From NCBI RefSeq assembly GCF_040807025.1, contig NC_090964.1, forward strand, positions 7,898,214 to 7,962,213: 64,000 nucleotides of DNA, read 5' to 3'. This document shows positions 12,691 through 40,059 of the stretch, in pieces. The stretch's first letter is position 1. The number at the start of each line of letters is the position of its first letter. Source of the DNA: Struthio camelus (Eukaryota > Chordata > Aves > Struthioniformes > Struthionidae). Below the pieces are notes generated by a model. That model saw only the letters and a list, made by a program, of their open reading frames with translations. It did not search any database and had not been told where the DNA came from. The translations under genes and the position numbers were made by a program.

Positions 12691-13153
12691 ACCTCTGCTC
12701 AGGCTCGCGCTGTGCGAGGGCCGGGGGCCCATCCAAACCAAACACGGCGTGTTTGTTCAGCAGCGTAAGCGTGCGGAAAGCTGTGGTATAAGTACGCGGG
12801 TCCCGGGCACTTTCCAGCACCGGTGTCCGAGGAGGAAACATGCCACAGTGCGCCGTGGGGTCGCTGCCGCGGGACGGCTGCCGCGGACAGGTACGGCTGG
12901 CCCCGCTCTCCGGACGGCGAGCGGGCCCCCGGCAGCTGGAGGCGAGGAGGCCGGGCCGGGGAAAAGGCCTGGAGGCGGCGGCGGCGCTGCCGAGGCTTCC
13001 CCAGCCCGGCGGGGTCCCGGGGGGTCCCGGCGCCACGTGGTGGGTCCCGGCGCCGCGGGAGGAGGCCCCGCCCCCAGAGCACGTGACAGCGACAGCCCCG
13101 CCCCCCAGAGCACGTGGCCGGGCGCGCGGTCACGTGAGGGAGGGCAGGCAGCC
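12690..13153 (+). promoter_or_regulatory. HMGCL CpG-island promoter with four CACGTG boxes
   Basis: This CpG island has four perfect CACGTG E-boxes at 13034-13039, 13080-13085, 13111-13116 and 13131-13136, all within 120 bp of the start codon. The second and third are copies in a 31-bp tandem duplication (GCCCC..CCAGAGCACGTG). GC boxes (CCCCGCCCC) lie between them, and a YY1-type ATGGCGGCG covers the start codon. bHLH-zip factors such as USF, MITF/TFEB and MYC bind this core; which of them acts here cannot be told from sequence. Confidence 0.75.
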
Positions 13154-16861
<3,708 letters not shown>

Positions 16862-17870
16862 TACTGGATCAAGTTTGTCCTTGAATCAAGTCAGAGAAGA
16901 AAGCAGGGATCTGGAATTGGCCAGGTTTCCCTTCCCTTCTGTCACATCTGCTCTTCAGTGCTCTTCACTAGAATCTATGAAGAAATGAAAAGGAACAAGA
17001 GTACTATATCCAACTTTGAACATGTTAAGCCCTTTCCTTGGAGAGGGGGCTCAGATAGTCTGGTGGAGAAGTAAAGGATGCGCCACTTGCCTTCACATAG
17101 AGAAGAAAGTGCTGCGGTCTCTGGCATCAGCTCAGAACAGCCTCCGGTAAATTCTACCTCAAGAGTCTGTTGCCATAAATGACCAGCAAAGGCTAAACCA
17201 CAGCTCTTCTGGTTAGAGCACTTCTCCAGGACGGGCTTGACCCTTCTGCCCTTCTTTTTCCTCCTATCAGGAACAAAAGCTACAACTGTTAAGACTGAAA
17301 TTGAAAGATGCTCCTTTGTGATTCAAAGCCAGTATCAAGGAGCAGCCTGGATGTTCTGTCTTAGCGTTTAAGGATTGTAATAAAGGACTGTATCTGTTGT
17401 AAGATACTTTTAAATACTAAGAGTAATAAATGCATTATTTAATATTGTAAAATATTATAAATTTGGTTTAATGAAGCCAGGAAAAGGGCTTTCGCTGCTT
17501 ATTTTGTTCCAAGTGCCTGTTTCAGCAGCACTCGCTTATGGGGGAAAACACTCTACCATAGTGGCCTGTAGCCCGTCCACGCAGAGTAGATACTTTGAAG
17601 AAGGCTTATTCTGTATGTGTGCGTCCTTCTCAGTGGTAGACAGGTTCTAGGGCAGGCTTTTTGCTATCCTTTCTATTTAAAATAATTTATTTAATAGTTT
17701 ATTTGTGAAAGCAGAGACAATTGCAAAATCTTTCTTGTTTCGTACTTGCCTGCTGCATGTTTCTTTGACTGTCTGTGCTGCTCACAAGACTACCCTTCCG
17801 TGCCTCTCTACACCGCTTAAAACGACCTGTAACAAATAAACTGTACTATTTAAATAAATCTGTGCTTTTA
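16862..17870 (+). other. HMGCL 3'UTR and intergenic sequence
   Basis: This is the trailer of HMGCL. AATAAA occurs at 17379-17384 and again at 17425-17430, giving a 3'UTR of about 0.55 kb. From there to the GALE CpG island the sequence is AT-rich and shows no further gene. Confidence 0.6.
17379..17430 (+). terminator. HMGCL poly(A) signals
   Basis: Two canonical AATAAA hexamers lie at 17379-17384 and 17425-17430, about 520-570 bp after the stop codon. Either could define the transcript end. A further AATAAA-like stretch near 17830 is close to the next promoter and less likely. Confidence 0.65.
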
Positions 17871-18207
17871 AACACGCGGCGCTTGAGGAGCGGTGCGCGG
17901 GGCGGTCGCCAGGGGGCGGCGCGGCGCCGACCCTTCCTCAGTCCCCCCCCCCAGCAGGGATGGTTTAGTCCAGTCCCGCCCTCCCCCCGGGAGCGCCAAT
18001 GGCCGCCGTCACTTGGTAAAGTGGTCGCGCCCGCGCATGCGCGCACCGCGGCTTCTTGGTCCCGCCGCCGCCCCGTACTTGGCGGTGACGCGTTTCCATG
18101 GGGCAGCGGTGCGCGTGGCACGGCGGGGGGCGGGCGAGCCTTAAAGCGGCCGCGGGCGGCGCGAGCGAGGCGGCTGGCGGCAGCGGCGGCGGCGACTGGA
18201 GCTGCGG
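17870..18207 (+). promoter_or_regulatory. GALE CpG-island promoter and noncoding exon 1
   Basis: This CpG-rich block has a CCAAT box at 17996-18000, a perfect NRF1 palindrome GCGCATGCGC at 18033-18042 and a TGACG half-CRE near 18085. A likely noncoding first exon ends at 18207, followed by a good donor (CGG then GTGAGC at 18208). The transcription start is probably near 18120-18170. The first coding exon begins at 19796, so intron 1 is about 1.6 kb. Confidence 0.7.
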
Positions 18208-18269
18208 GTGAGCCACCGGGGGGGGGAGGGGGGAGCGCTGCCCCGCGGCGGGGACGCGGCCTAGCCCGG

Positions 18270-18830
18270 CCCCTGAGGTTACGCCGGTCTCAGTCCCCCA
18301 AGGAGCCCCGTCCCTGAGGTAAACCCGGCCTCAGCCCCTGAGGCAAACCTGCCCCTGAGGCAAACCTGCCCCTGGCCGCGGAGGTAAGCCCGGTTCCCAC
18401 CCCACAGGTGGGAACCCCCGGCCCCTCAGGGAACCCCACTCCCGACCCCTGCAGCAATCCCACTCCCAGACCCTGAGGTAACCGCTGGCCTCTCAAGCAA
18501 GCCTCTAGCCCTCCTGTAATGCCTGGCCCCAACCTCCAGCCCCATAAGTAATTCCCAGCCCCTCAGGTGACCCCTGCCCCTACAGGTAGGCCCAGGCCCA
18601 CTGGCCCTCAGGTTACCCCTGGCCCCCTCATGTAACCCCAGCCTCACAGGTAACTCTATCCCACCGCTGTGCCACGTCTGCACCCCATGCTGCTGACCGT
18701 GCCTATCCCGCCGGCTCTGCCACATCCACACCCAGTCCCGCTGGCCATGCCCTGTTGCACCACTAGCTGTGCCATGGTCACACCCTGTCCCACTGGCCAT
18801 GCCCTGTCCCGCTTACTGCTCATCTGCTGG
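18270..18830 (+). repeat. Degenerate minisatellites in GALE intron 1
   Basis: From 18270 to about 18660, units of roughly 20-25 bp share a core like CCCTGAGGTAACCCCTGGCC and are much diverged. From about 18665 to 18830 a second family follows, built on CCATGCCCTGTCCCACTGGC. Many units of the first family carry a 5' splice-site-like (G/C)AGGTAA, for example at 18319, 18384, 18478 and 18650. Confidence 0.8.
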
Positions 18831-19777
18831 ACAAAGAGCAGCTTTATTTTATTTTTCCCAGCCCTTGCCATGCCTGACTTGGGCTGTGACTCCCCGGGGA
18901 TGCCCTTGCTGGCTGCTGGAGCAGGACTGGGCAGCCTGGCAAGAGAACCCAGCCTTCTGCTGGCCTTTTCACAGAGGATTATTTAATGATTTTAGCTGGG
19001 TGGTTTTGAGTTTGAGACCCTGTGCTGAGAGTGACTTTCCCTGAAGTCACTCAGGGAGGAAGTTTTCCCTGTGATGTCTCCATATTCTCTGATAATAAAG
19101 TTAATTCTTCCTCCTTCCCACTGGGTAGGAGCAGCAAGAACTGCTGGGCTGTAGGTAACTGGGGCTAGTGTCTTCTTAGCTCTCTGCTCCAAGGGACAAA
19201 GGTTCCTTTGTAGGATGTTTTCCACGTTCCTGCTGGGCTTGTGTATGCCAGCAAATCTCCCTGTAATCTGCAGTGACCCAGCACCTACTTTCCTGGGAAG
19301 CCGAAGTAGAGAGGGGCCAGAGCTGGGTCTGGGAAGGGAAGCTGTAAGGACTGGGGGCACCACTGTAGAGGAGGGGGCGTTGTTGGAGTTGGAGAGAAAA
19401 CGGGGAACAATGTGAAAAGGACAGAGCTGATACCCCTTGTGGTGATACCAAAATGAATGCCGTTAGGTGATGCCTGTGCTTAGGGACTAATTACCCTGAG
19501 GGATTTGTGATGAAGGATATGGGTGACACCAGGATCTTGGTTGGATTCAACCTGTGACAAGTATCAGAAAGGCAATAAACCCTCCCAGACCCGGATGCGT
19601 GGTCCACGTGGACAAGGGTGTGCTAGGACCTGTCTAGCCGGTTCCTCTCTGGACCAGTGCCAGGCTGGGAGGGCCTAGAGACAGCCCTGACGTGACAGCC
19701 TCCAAACCCACCCTGCCCTGCTAGAGCTCCTGGCCGTTGTAAGGCATCAGGCCACTCCATGCTGAGCTCTGCATTGA

Positions 19778-23126
<3,349 letters not shown>

Positions 23127-24225
23127 ACTGGGTTGGGGGCCCCGCAGGCATGCCCGACTGCCGTGGGCCCTCACTGGGCAGCGCTGCCTGCACCCTCCCA
23201 AGGTCCCAGTGAGGTTGTGATAATCCTGGATGACTTTCCAACCCCTACCCACCTTTTGCATGGGGCAGGAGGTCCCTCAGCCTCCTCCCTGTACTTCTTC
23301 CCCCTGTCCCCAGGTCCTCTTCATCTCATAGACCAGGAAGACAAGGAAAAGCAGATCTAGGGCCCAGCCTGGGCACCTAGGCCAGAAAAGCCCCTTGTGG
23401 GGGCTGCTGCTGGTCCCAGCAAGAAGGTGCTTAGCTAGGCCCTGGGGCTGCTGCTGGAGCTGCTCCTAGGCCATCCCCTTCCCAGCCTGCCCCTGGCCTG
23501 GCCCTCTGCTTCCCCAAGTCTGGGAGCAGGGGGAGACTCCTGGGGACCAGAGATGGCTGCCATCTCCCTTACCTACCTCATGGCCTCAGGCTGCCACCTC
23601 TTCTCACCCCCGCAGGGACCGCAGTCGCAGCCTGAGGCTGTTGGCCCAGGAGGTAGCGTGGCTCCTTCCCCCAGCCCAGCGCTCTGGGGACGGGGGCCCT
23701 GTTGGCGGGTGGGGGCTGCCCTGCTTCCCCCACCCCCATTGCAGGCCTAGGGCCCGATTTGCATCTGCCACATTCTCCTGCCAGGCCGGCGGAGCCCACG
23801 CCCGCAGCCCGCACCCAGCACTACTCCCTCTGCTCCCAGGCACGGGTTAGGCAAGAAACCCTAAAGTGCTTGTGCGAGCAATCGCGGCCACCAGCCCTGC
23901 TTCTGGCCACGCGGCTCCCCCAGCCCCCGAGAGCCATGTCTCCGGGCTGGGTGTCAGGAATGCAGAGGTGGCTGGTGTCCGGTTTTGCTTCTGAGCTGCC
24001 TGGGGCAGCCACTTCCGTAATCGTGTTGCCAAGGGCTGTCCAGGAGAAGGCTCCACTTGGCTGTCAAATACTGGTCCTATTTATTACCGGCAGCTCTAAC
24101 GCCTTCATTAGGCAGTGATGACGCAGCCAGCCTGGTTTGCTGTCACTTAGATTAATAACTTATGCTACTAAATTATGAATGGGGCTTTTGATTTGTTTTT
24201 AAATAAACTTTCTTACTTTCTAAGC
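23127..24225 (+). other. GALE 3'UTR
   Basis: This GC-rich trailer runs from the stop to a canonical poly(A) signal at 24202. No other gene is supported. A short stretch near 23222-23246 recalls the 3' end of a CR1 LINE but is too short to call. Confidence 0.6.
24202..24207 (+). terminator. GALE poly(A) signal
   Basis: AATAAA in AAATAAACTTTC, about 1.08 kb after the GALE stop. It is the only canonical hexamer in the trailer and lies just before the opposing LYPLA2 3' end. Confidence 0.75.
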
Positions 24226-24394
24226 AGCAGCTGTGTTCTGCTTACCCTCAACGAGAGCTGCCTCACCTGGGGCCCCAGCAGCCAGAAAAGGCACCCTGGG
24301 GTGTCATACTTATCCACTCGCCCATGAACCAGTGCCTCTGTTAAGGAGGTGCTGACGGCCTTCCTGCCCAGCCATGAATGACGCCAGCTCAGCT

Positions 24395-27023
24395 CTGGGA
24401 GAGGTTTATGATTTATTTAACCTTGTATCTGACTCTGTGGAACGCACACAGAAAACCCCCAAACGTGTACAAGGAAGACGAAAGAGAGGAGGAGGGAAAA
24501 AAAAATAGCTGTATTGAGGAATGGAGAGAAGCCATTCTCCCTCCCGGGTCCTCAGCACGGCCTCAGCCCTGGCCGCCCCAGCAAGACGCGTGCCGTGCCG
24601 CTCACGCAGGGAGCGAGAAGGAATGCTCTGCGAACAGGCCAGCGCGGCCACCCACGCTGTGCCTGAGGATGGCCACGAGTCCTGGGCCCGCGCTGGCCCC
24701 TCGCTAACACACAAGGTTCCAGTTCACAGTCAAATAGGTCGGTACGTCTGCCAGCCCCAATGTAAGCTCCAGGGAGTGGCGGTTCCCTGGCCCAGCCAGC
24801 CCCTCGCCTCCCCTCCCACCCGCTGCAAGCAGGGGAGGGGAGGACACAGCAGCTTTAAACAGACACAAAGTAGAAGAAACAGTGGGACTGAGCCCCAAGC
24901 ACAGGGAAGAGCCTGGCTTCCCCCTACACCAGCAGCAGGTTTGCTGGTTTAAGACTGCCTGAAGAAAAAAACCCCAAACCAACCAAGAAACCAACCAAGA
25001 ATAGGTCCAACAGACCCAAGTCTCTGGAGAGCGGGTTATTGCTTTGCACATCCCAGGCAAAGCGGGCACGGCTCAAGCAGGAGGCTGCAGCAGGTGAGGC
25101 CCCCTCCCCGCCTGTGCAGCCGACCTGGCTGGCAGGACGGCTACAGCACAGGCCGGCACTGGCTCTGCCTCGTGGGGCAGTGCTCCGCACCCCGGGCAGC
25201 GGGGCTGGATCGGCCCCTTGCCTTGCCATCACCCTCAGGGAGATGCCAGCCCTGGTACGGGGGTCCTGGCCACAGCCCGCTGCTGCCCGTGGGGCACCAA
25301 GCAGAGGCTCTGTGGTGCAAGGGGGCAGGATGGGGCATCGATCGACAGCCGGAGCGCGCGAGGGGAAAAAAAAGCCCTTAGCCTGGGCGGGTTCTTTAAA
25401 AGATATTTACGGCTCTAGCCCAGCAGGGCCCAACAGTGCCGTGGGCTCAGCCCATGGAGGAGAGGAGAGGAGAGACGAGAAGGGCAGCGCTGCTCAACAG
25501 CAAGTGCCCTCGGCCCTGCGGGAGGGGAGTGGGCAGCCGAGAGCCCAGCCCGCAGTGGGAGGTGGCGTTCGGTGCTCCCCAGGGGCTGCTCTGTGGGCCT
25601 GGCTGTTCCTAGCGCTGCGCCTTGGCCAGTGCCAACCTCCGTCAGGCGCCAGCACGGCCCATCGCACTGGCCCCAGCCTGCCCGGCCACCACCAGGGGAC
25701 GGGAGACACCTTGGCTGCGGCCTCCAGCCAGCTGATTGAGGCGAGGGCCCGGGGCAGCCCTCGGGCACCTTCTGATTGTTCACAGGAAGGCCAACAGCGT
25801 CTGCAGCCTTCGCCCCAGTGCAAGGAGACCTCCGTGCTGGCCTGCAGGACAGGGCACAGTGCCTCCCTGGCACTAGATGCTGGTGAGATGACAGCTGGGA
25901 GCAAACCTGCTTCCTCCAGCGATGCCAGCCTGGGACAGGAGCCGTCCCTCAGGGCCTGGAGCCCTCTCCTCGCCTCTCCTCTCCCACCCCTGAGCCAGCC
26001 CGAGTCCAAAGGGAAGGAGGAGTAGCAGCAAGAGAGACATGAAGGACGGGCCAGTGCCAGGCAGGCTTCACGGCAAAGCCCCGGGGAAGCCAGCTGTAAA
26101 CGGCAGGGCTTTGCCTGGGGCTCCAAGAGCACCGAACGGGGCTGAGGGAGGCAGACGTGTCTCGCAGTCCCTCCCGTGCAGGGCACAGGAGATTGTAAAA
26201 GCAACAAGAGGAGGAGGAAGGAGGTGATTATCTTGAGGAGGACAGAGCTGCCACAGGCTGGCAGCAGACTGCTGGAGCACAGGGTGAGCCCGCGGAGGGG
26301 AGTGTGCGTGTGCGACAGGGCAGGGGCTGCAGCCCCCTGCAAGGACACGGGACTTGCAGGGGCCGCACAGATGCCATCCTGTCAGGGCCTGGGAGACGGG
26401 GCAGCCTTTGCAGGTCCCAGCCCAGAGCAGAGCCTCTCCCTGGGCCTTTAGGCGCTTGCAGGAGAGTCCCGGGTTCCTGAGCTGTGATCGAAAACCCGTG
26501 AATCGCCTGAGCAGGGACCAAGAGCAGCTGCAGAGAGGCCAAGCTGAGGGCAGAGGAGGAGCATCGGCTGCTCTGAGCCACAGAGGGGCTCTGGAGGGGG
26601 CCCGAGCCCTGCCCTGTGCCCACACCACTCCTCCTGCCGCATGGGGGCAACAACCCACCCCTAATACTGTAACAAATAAAACCTCGCCTGCCCCATACCA
26701 GGCTCACGCGCTGTGGTGCCTGGACAGGGAATCGAGGGGATGGTAACCCTTGCAGAAACCGCTCGGAGCAAGAGGAGAGAAAAGGCCGCTTGAAGACTTG
26801 CCTTAGACAGCTCCAATCTCAGCTCCGAGAGCGGCAGGGCGAGACGGGGCACCCCCAGCCAGAGAGGGCATGGTGCTAAGAGACGGGGAGAGGAGGCAGC
26901 CAGGGCACGACAGGAGGTGAGGTTGGTTGCCATGGCTTCCGTTTGCAGCTGACAGGTCACGGGGGAAAGATCGGCGGCTGCGACCTTGGCGTCCTTCCCT
27001 GCGACAGTCTCGATTGGCTCCGC
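24395..27023 (-). other. LYPLA2 3'UTR
   Basis: This noncoding, GC-rich sequence lies between the LYPLA2 stop and its likely poly(A) signal. Long open frames on both strands (for example 25039-26025 on + and 25494-26348 on -) look like a by-product of high GC: no family is recognisable and the two overlap on opposite strands. Minor simple repeats include GAGGA runs near 25460 and a CCAACCAAGAAA doublet near 24975. Confidence 0.55.
24412..24417 (-). terminator. LYPLA2 poly(A) signal
   Basis: TTTATT on + reads AATAAA on the gene strand. It sits about 2.6 kb beyond the LYPLA2 stop and about 205 bp from the opposing GALE signal. Confidence 0.65.
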
Positions 27024-36150
<9,127 letters not shown>

Positions 36151-36945
36151 ACCGTGCTCCCCCGGGCCCGGTGCCCCCCCCGCCGGCCCGGCCCCCCCCC
36201 GCCCCCCCCCCGCCGCGGGGAGGGCAGCCCGCACCTGGCTCTCGCTGGGGCCCGGCGCGCGCGCTCCCCTCCCGGCTCCCACCGGAACTTCCGCCTGCGG
36301 GGGCGCGCGGGGAGGGGGAGGGGGTCAATCCGCCGGAAGTGACACCCAACAGGCCCCGCCCCCCTCCTCCCGGCCCCGCCCCCTCCGCCGCCATTTTGGC
36401 CCGGAGCGAAGGGAGAGGGTAGGCGCAGCCCCGCGCGGGAGGAGCCGGAGCCGCCGCCGCCGCCGCCGCCGGGCCCGGCCCGGCCCCCCGCTCCGCGGAG
36501 GGAACCGCGCGGGGAAGGAAACGAGACAGCTGCGGCCGCCACAGCTTTATTGGAGAGAGAGAGGCCGGAGCTGCGCTGCGCCGCCCGTGCTTCCCGCCGC
36601 CTCCAGCTACGCAGCTCAACGCCTGCCGGTTTTGTGCCGCCTGTTGCGGGACCCGGCCGCCGCCGCTGTTCGCTTCCGCTCAGTTTGCATCGCGCGCGGA
36701 GGGTAGCAAAGCCTCGAGGCGTTGCCGTTGGCTGCTCGCTCTCACGGCAGCGACGCTCGCGGCGCCAAATCGTTGCTCAGCTCAAACCCTCGCCCACCAG
36801 CAGCGACAGCTCCCTACCAAGGGATAGAAAAGCAGCTAGAGGTGGTTCCTGTGCTCAGCAGACAGCTGCTGCCCCTTACCCATGTCCAGGCAGCAAGAAT
36901 CTGGGTGACTAGGCCACAGCAGTAGTTCTAAACCTCAGAATACAT

Positions 36946-36951
36946 TTTATT
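36946..36951 (-). terminator. PITHD1 poly(A) signal
   Basis: TTTATT on + reads AATAAA on the gene strand, about 300 bp after the PITHD1 stop. A second AATAAA on the same strand at 36545-36550 lies inside the LYPLA2 CpG island and could serve a longer form. Confidence 0.7.
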
Positions 36952-37250
36952 GGCCATTAAGAGAAGTAAACAACATCGGACATTGGTTTGCCACTGCCTA
37001 ACGAACACGTCTCCTCCGCTACGAGGCCAGATCTGCTGCGTTCTGGAGGACCCAACAAGCCATTGCCCTTAGCAATCACCAGCTTCGTACAGGCATTCAC
37101 ACGTTTGGCACTCTGCTTTCCAAGGCAAAGACCAAAAAGTAAAGCTATTGCACCACTCTCCAGTGCTTCAGGAATCCATTTCCTTCCAAGCCAGTCCCAT
37201 CAATTCCATGTACTTATACCAGAGCCTTCGTGATATTCCCAACAGCACTG

Positions 37251-39938
37251 TTAGGAAATGAAGTGAGTCTGTGGGGTGATCTGTTCCAACTTGTGATCAG
37301 CTGGGTTTGCTGATGCTTCATAGTTGCAGATGGTCACTTCATGGCGATGAGCCTGAATTAAGATGAAATGTGTTAGTCCAGAAGCCGAAAAAATTCAGGT
37401 TCCTCCAAAAACGTTACACACCTTCCACCTCCGCCCTCCAGACCGTTCTCTCACTTCTTCCTCAGAGAGCTAGAGGTCAACTTAAGCTATGATTTAAAGC
37501 TCTTTTTTTCATTCATAGCACTGTCTTGTTCCTCGTTTCTCTGCTCTCACCTACCTCTGTCCACTCTCCTTTTAGGCCTATATAGAAAATCTTTGTTGTC
37601 TCAGCTCCAAAGTTCTTCGGAAAGTGCATCGAGAGATGGTAAACATTTGAGAAACGGGCAATTCTGAAAGAGAAAACACTCAGAAACCAGAGCTCTGCAC
37701 ACCAGCTGCCACACCAGACCCAGGGGAAGGGGGACTCTTTGCTGCATCACCCGCTCCTCTCTCAGCGGGACACCTTGGCCCAGCAGACACTCAGCTCACA
37801 CTGGGTGTAGCTCCCCCGCTCAGTCTTGGGAGAAATGGCTAAAGAAGCAGGAGAAGCAGCTTGCCTCATCCTTGCAGTGTGCAGGCATCTCACCGCTGGC
37901 CCACGGGAAGCCCTTGCTGGGGCCAGGAGCAAGGGACAGGACACCAAGGTGACTCTGAACCCTGAGGTGTCCTGGGTCACCAGTGCAGACCTCCCCCTGC
38001 TCGGGTTTTCAGACCCTTTTGGAGACGAGAGCTCTCACCGGGCAAGCGCAGGACAGAGCCCAGAAGGCAAGTTGTATTGTGTGCGGCACTGAAGTGAAGG
38101 GAAGGAACTGCCCCCCACTGACACTTTCCTAAAACTCAGTGGCACGTCAGCAGGCTGAAGCAAGAGTCCAGCTCCTTAGCTCAGGAGAAGTGACACCCCG
38201 CGCTCCCCCCGACCTGTGGGTCTGCATCGTACTTGGTGGGGTACTCCAGCTCTCCCGTGAGATCCCGGTTCAGGCTGAACATCTGATCTGGTTCCCTGGC
38301 TGCATCATCAAAGGACATGTGAGGAATGTTCTTGAACCTGGGAAGAGAAGGAGAAAACCCAGGAAGTTATTAAGATGCAGGTCAACTAATTGGTTGGCTC
38401 CCCATCCATCAGCACTACCCAGACGCTTCTCGGCCTCTTTCCAACCACAGAAGATATAAAAGCAAGAAGAGTTTCCCAAGGGAGAAAACACTAACAGCCC
38501 CCATAAGGCAGTCGCATCATATTCCAGAATGTTAAACGTCCTGAAGAACCATCAAGCAAGAGCAAGGAACAACGCTGAGGAGTTACAGAACTCAACACAC
38601 TTGGGCACTCAGAAAGCCCTCAGACTCTGGTGCCCTGGAGACCAAAGGAAGATGAGAACACCTGCCCCCAGTGGAAACCTGGGTAACAATTCCTGCTCCT
38701 TGGCAGATAATTACAACTACAGCCAAATTTAGCACTGGGCAGGAAGTGCCCCTTCCTGCACTGCAGGAAGGGCAGAGTATTCAGTAATCTTTCATTTTAA
38801 AAAGTGCATATTAAAATGAGCCTCCTCCCTTCAGGGACTAAACGGAACACGTTGCTCAGTAAAACAGAACTGCTGCCAGGACCCTTACAGACCTCACCTG
38901 GCTAAGGGACGCTCCCATCGGGTGTCCTCTCCTTCTCAGATTTCTCCTCCAAAGCGTAACCCCTTTTCGGCTCATTTAACCTACTGCAGGCCTTTAAGCC
39001 AGCAGCAGGTTGGTTTCCTCATGGCGCACAGGTAGCATTAAAACCAAATACTCACTTCTAACCAAAGTCAGCACTCAGGTTTCGCTAAGAAAAAGTAGCA
39101 AGTAGTCATGTTCATCTCCATACAAGTTACAATTCCTTCCAGCAGCGCAAGAATTACTGCTCTCATTTACACGCTATTAGATACAAGACGTCAATCAGTT
39201 CAGTTCAGGCTCCCGCAAAGTTAACACACATCGTACTTACAGTCTCATCTCTGCTGGATGTGTACCATCATCTTCTCCCATCACAATTATTCCTTTTAAT
39301 TTCACGTTACCCGTAAACCTGCCAAGAGACACAGGACCGGCGTTTTCATCTCCAAATCAGACCGGGTGACATCAGCACACAGACGTGCCCGCTCGCCTCC
39401 TCCCCAAGGGCGAAGGACGAGCCCAGGCAGCAGCAAAGCGAAGGGTGCCGGAGGCCAGCGGGGCGCAGGCCGGGCACTTACGGGATGTTGAAGAGCAGCT
39501 CCTCATCGTCGTCGCTTTCCACAAACTGCGGAGACACGAGAGCGGGTCAGGGCCGGCCCCGGGCGCGCAGGTACCGCTCCCGCGCCGGCACCGGGGAGGG
39601 GTGTGGGGCAGGGTAACCGCGGGCGGGTGGCGAGGGACAGGGCGGGGACCCCCCGGGTGCCCCCCCCCGCACCCGCCCCGCTTCACCCCGGGCCGCGCTG
39701 CTCTGCCCGCCCCGCGGCGGGGCCCGGCCGGCACCTGCGCCCGGTCCCCGCGCTCCTCCCAGGCGCGGAAGACGAGGGCGCCGCTGCCCTCGCGCCGCTC
39801 GTTGAGGCACTGCAGCCGCTGCCGGTCGATGCGCAGGTAGAGCCCCCAGGCCGCGCCGCCGCCACTGCCGCCCCCCGCCGCGGCCGCCGCCCCGCAGCAG
39901 CAGCACGGCCCGTGCCCGGGGCCGTGGCCCTCCGCCAT
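37251..39938 (-). CDS. PITHD1: PITH domain-containing protein 1
   Basis: Small protein made mostly of a PITH domain, the fold found in proteasome-interacting thioredoxin-like proteins. In mammals it is linked to RUNX1 regulation and megakaryocyte differentiation, and to proteasome function. Exons in gene order: 39938-39735, 39525-39482, 39318-39241, 38337-38233, 37663-37555, 37352-37251; 213 residues (human 211). Recognisable family segments are GLYLRID, RLQCLNE.REGSG, ELLFNIPFTGNVKLKGI, LNRDLTGELEY, FSNVYHLS, FYIGL.GEWTE, and the C-terminus PQTHFIS. The first ~30 residues differ from human: Gly/Ala-rich with a CCCC cluster in place of the His/Gly-rich mammalian tail. The start at 39938 is the only in-frame ATG in the exon before the domain. 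Identity is firm. Confidence 0.96.
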
Positions 39939-40030
39939 GCTGCCGGGCCGCGCCTGCGCAGTTCGCTCCGCCCCGCCCCCCGGGCCGCGCCTGCGCAGTC
40001 CGCTCCGCCCCGGCCGACCGCGGCGGCGCG
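39390..40030 (-). promoter_or_regulatory. PITHD1 CpG-island promoter with 37-bp duplication
   Basis: This CpG island covers exons 1-2 and the upstream region. Immediately before the start codon a 37-bp unit is tandemly duplicated: CCGGGCCGCGCCTGCGCAGT begins at 39943 and again at 39980, each followed by CGCTCCGCCCCG. Each copy holds an NRF1-like half site (CTGCGCA) and a GC box. Confidence 0.75.
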
Positions 40031-40059
40031 CCGGGAGGGTGCGCGGCGCCGCACGTACG

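Noticed and set aside
23222-23250. CR1-LINE-like 3' end phrase (GGATGACTTTCCAACCCCTAC)-type sequence in the GALE 3'UTR
   Set aside because: Only about 25 bp resemble it, with an internal deletion and no tail repeat; cannot be separated from chance.
25039-26348. Long overlapping open frames on both strands in the LYPLA2 3'UTR
   Set aside because: High GC removes stops; no domain, no splice or start context, and mutually exclusive overlap.
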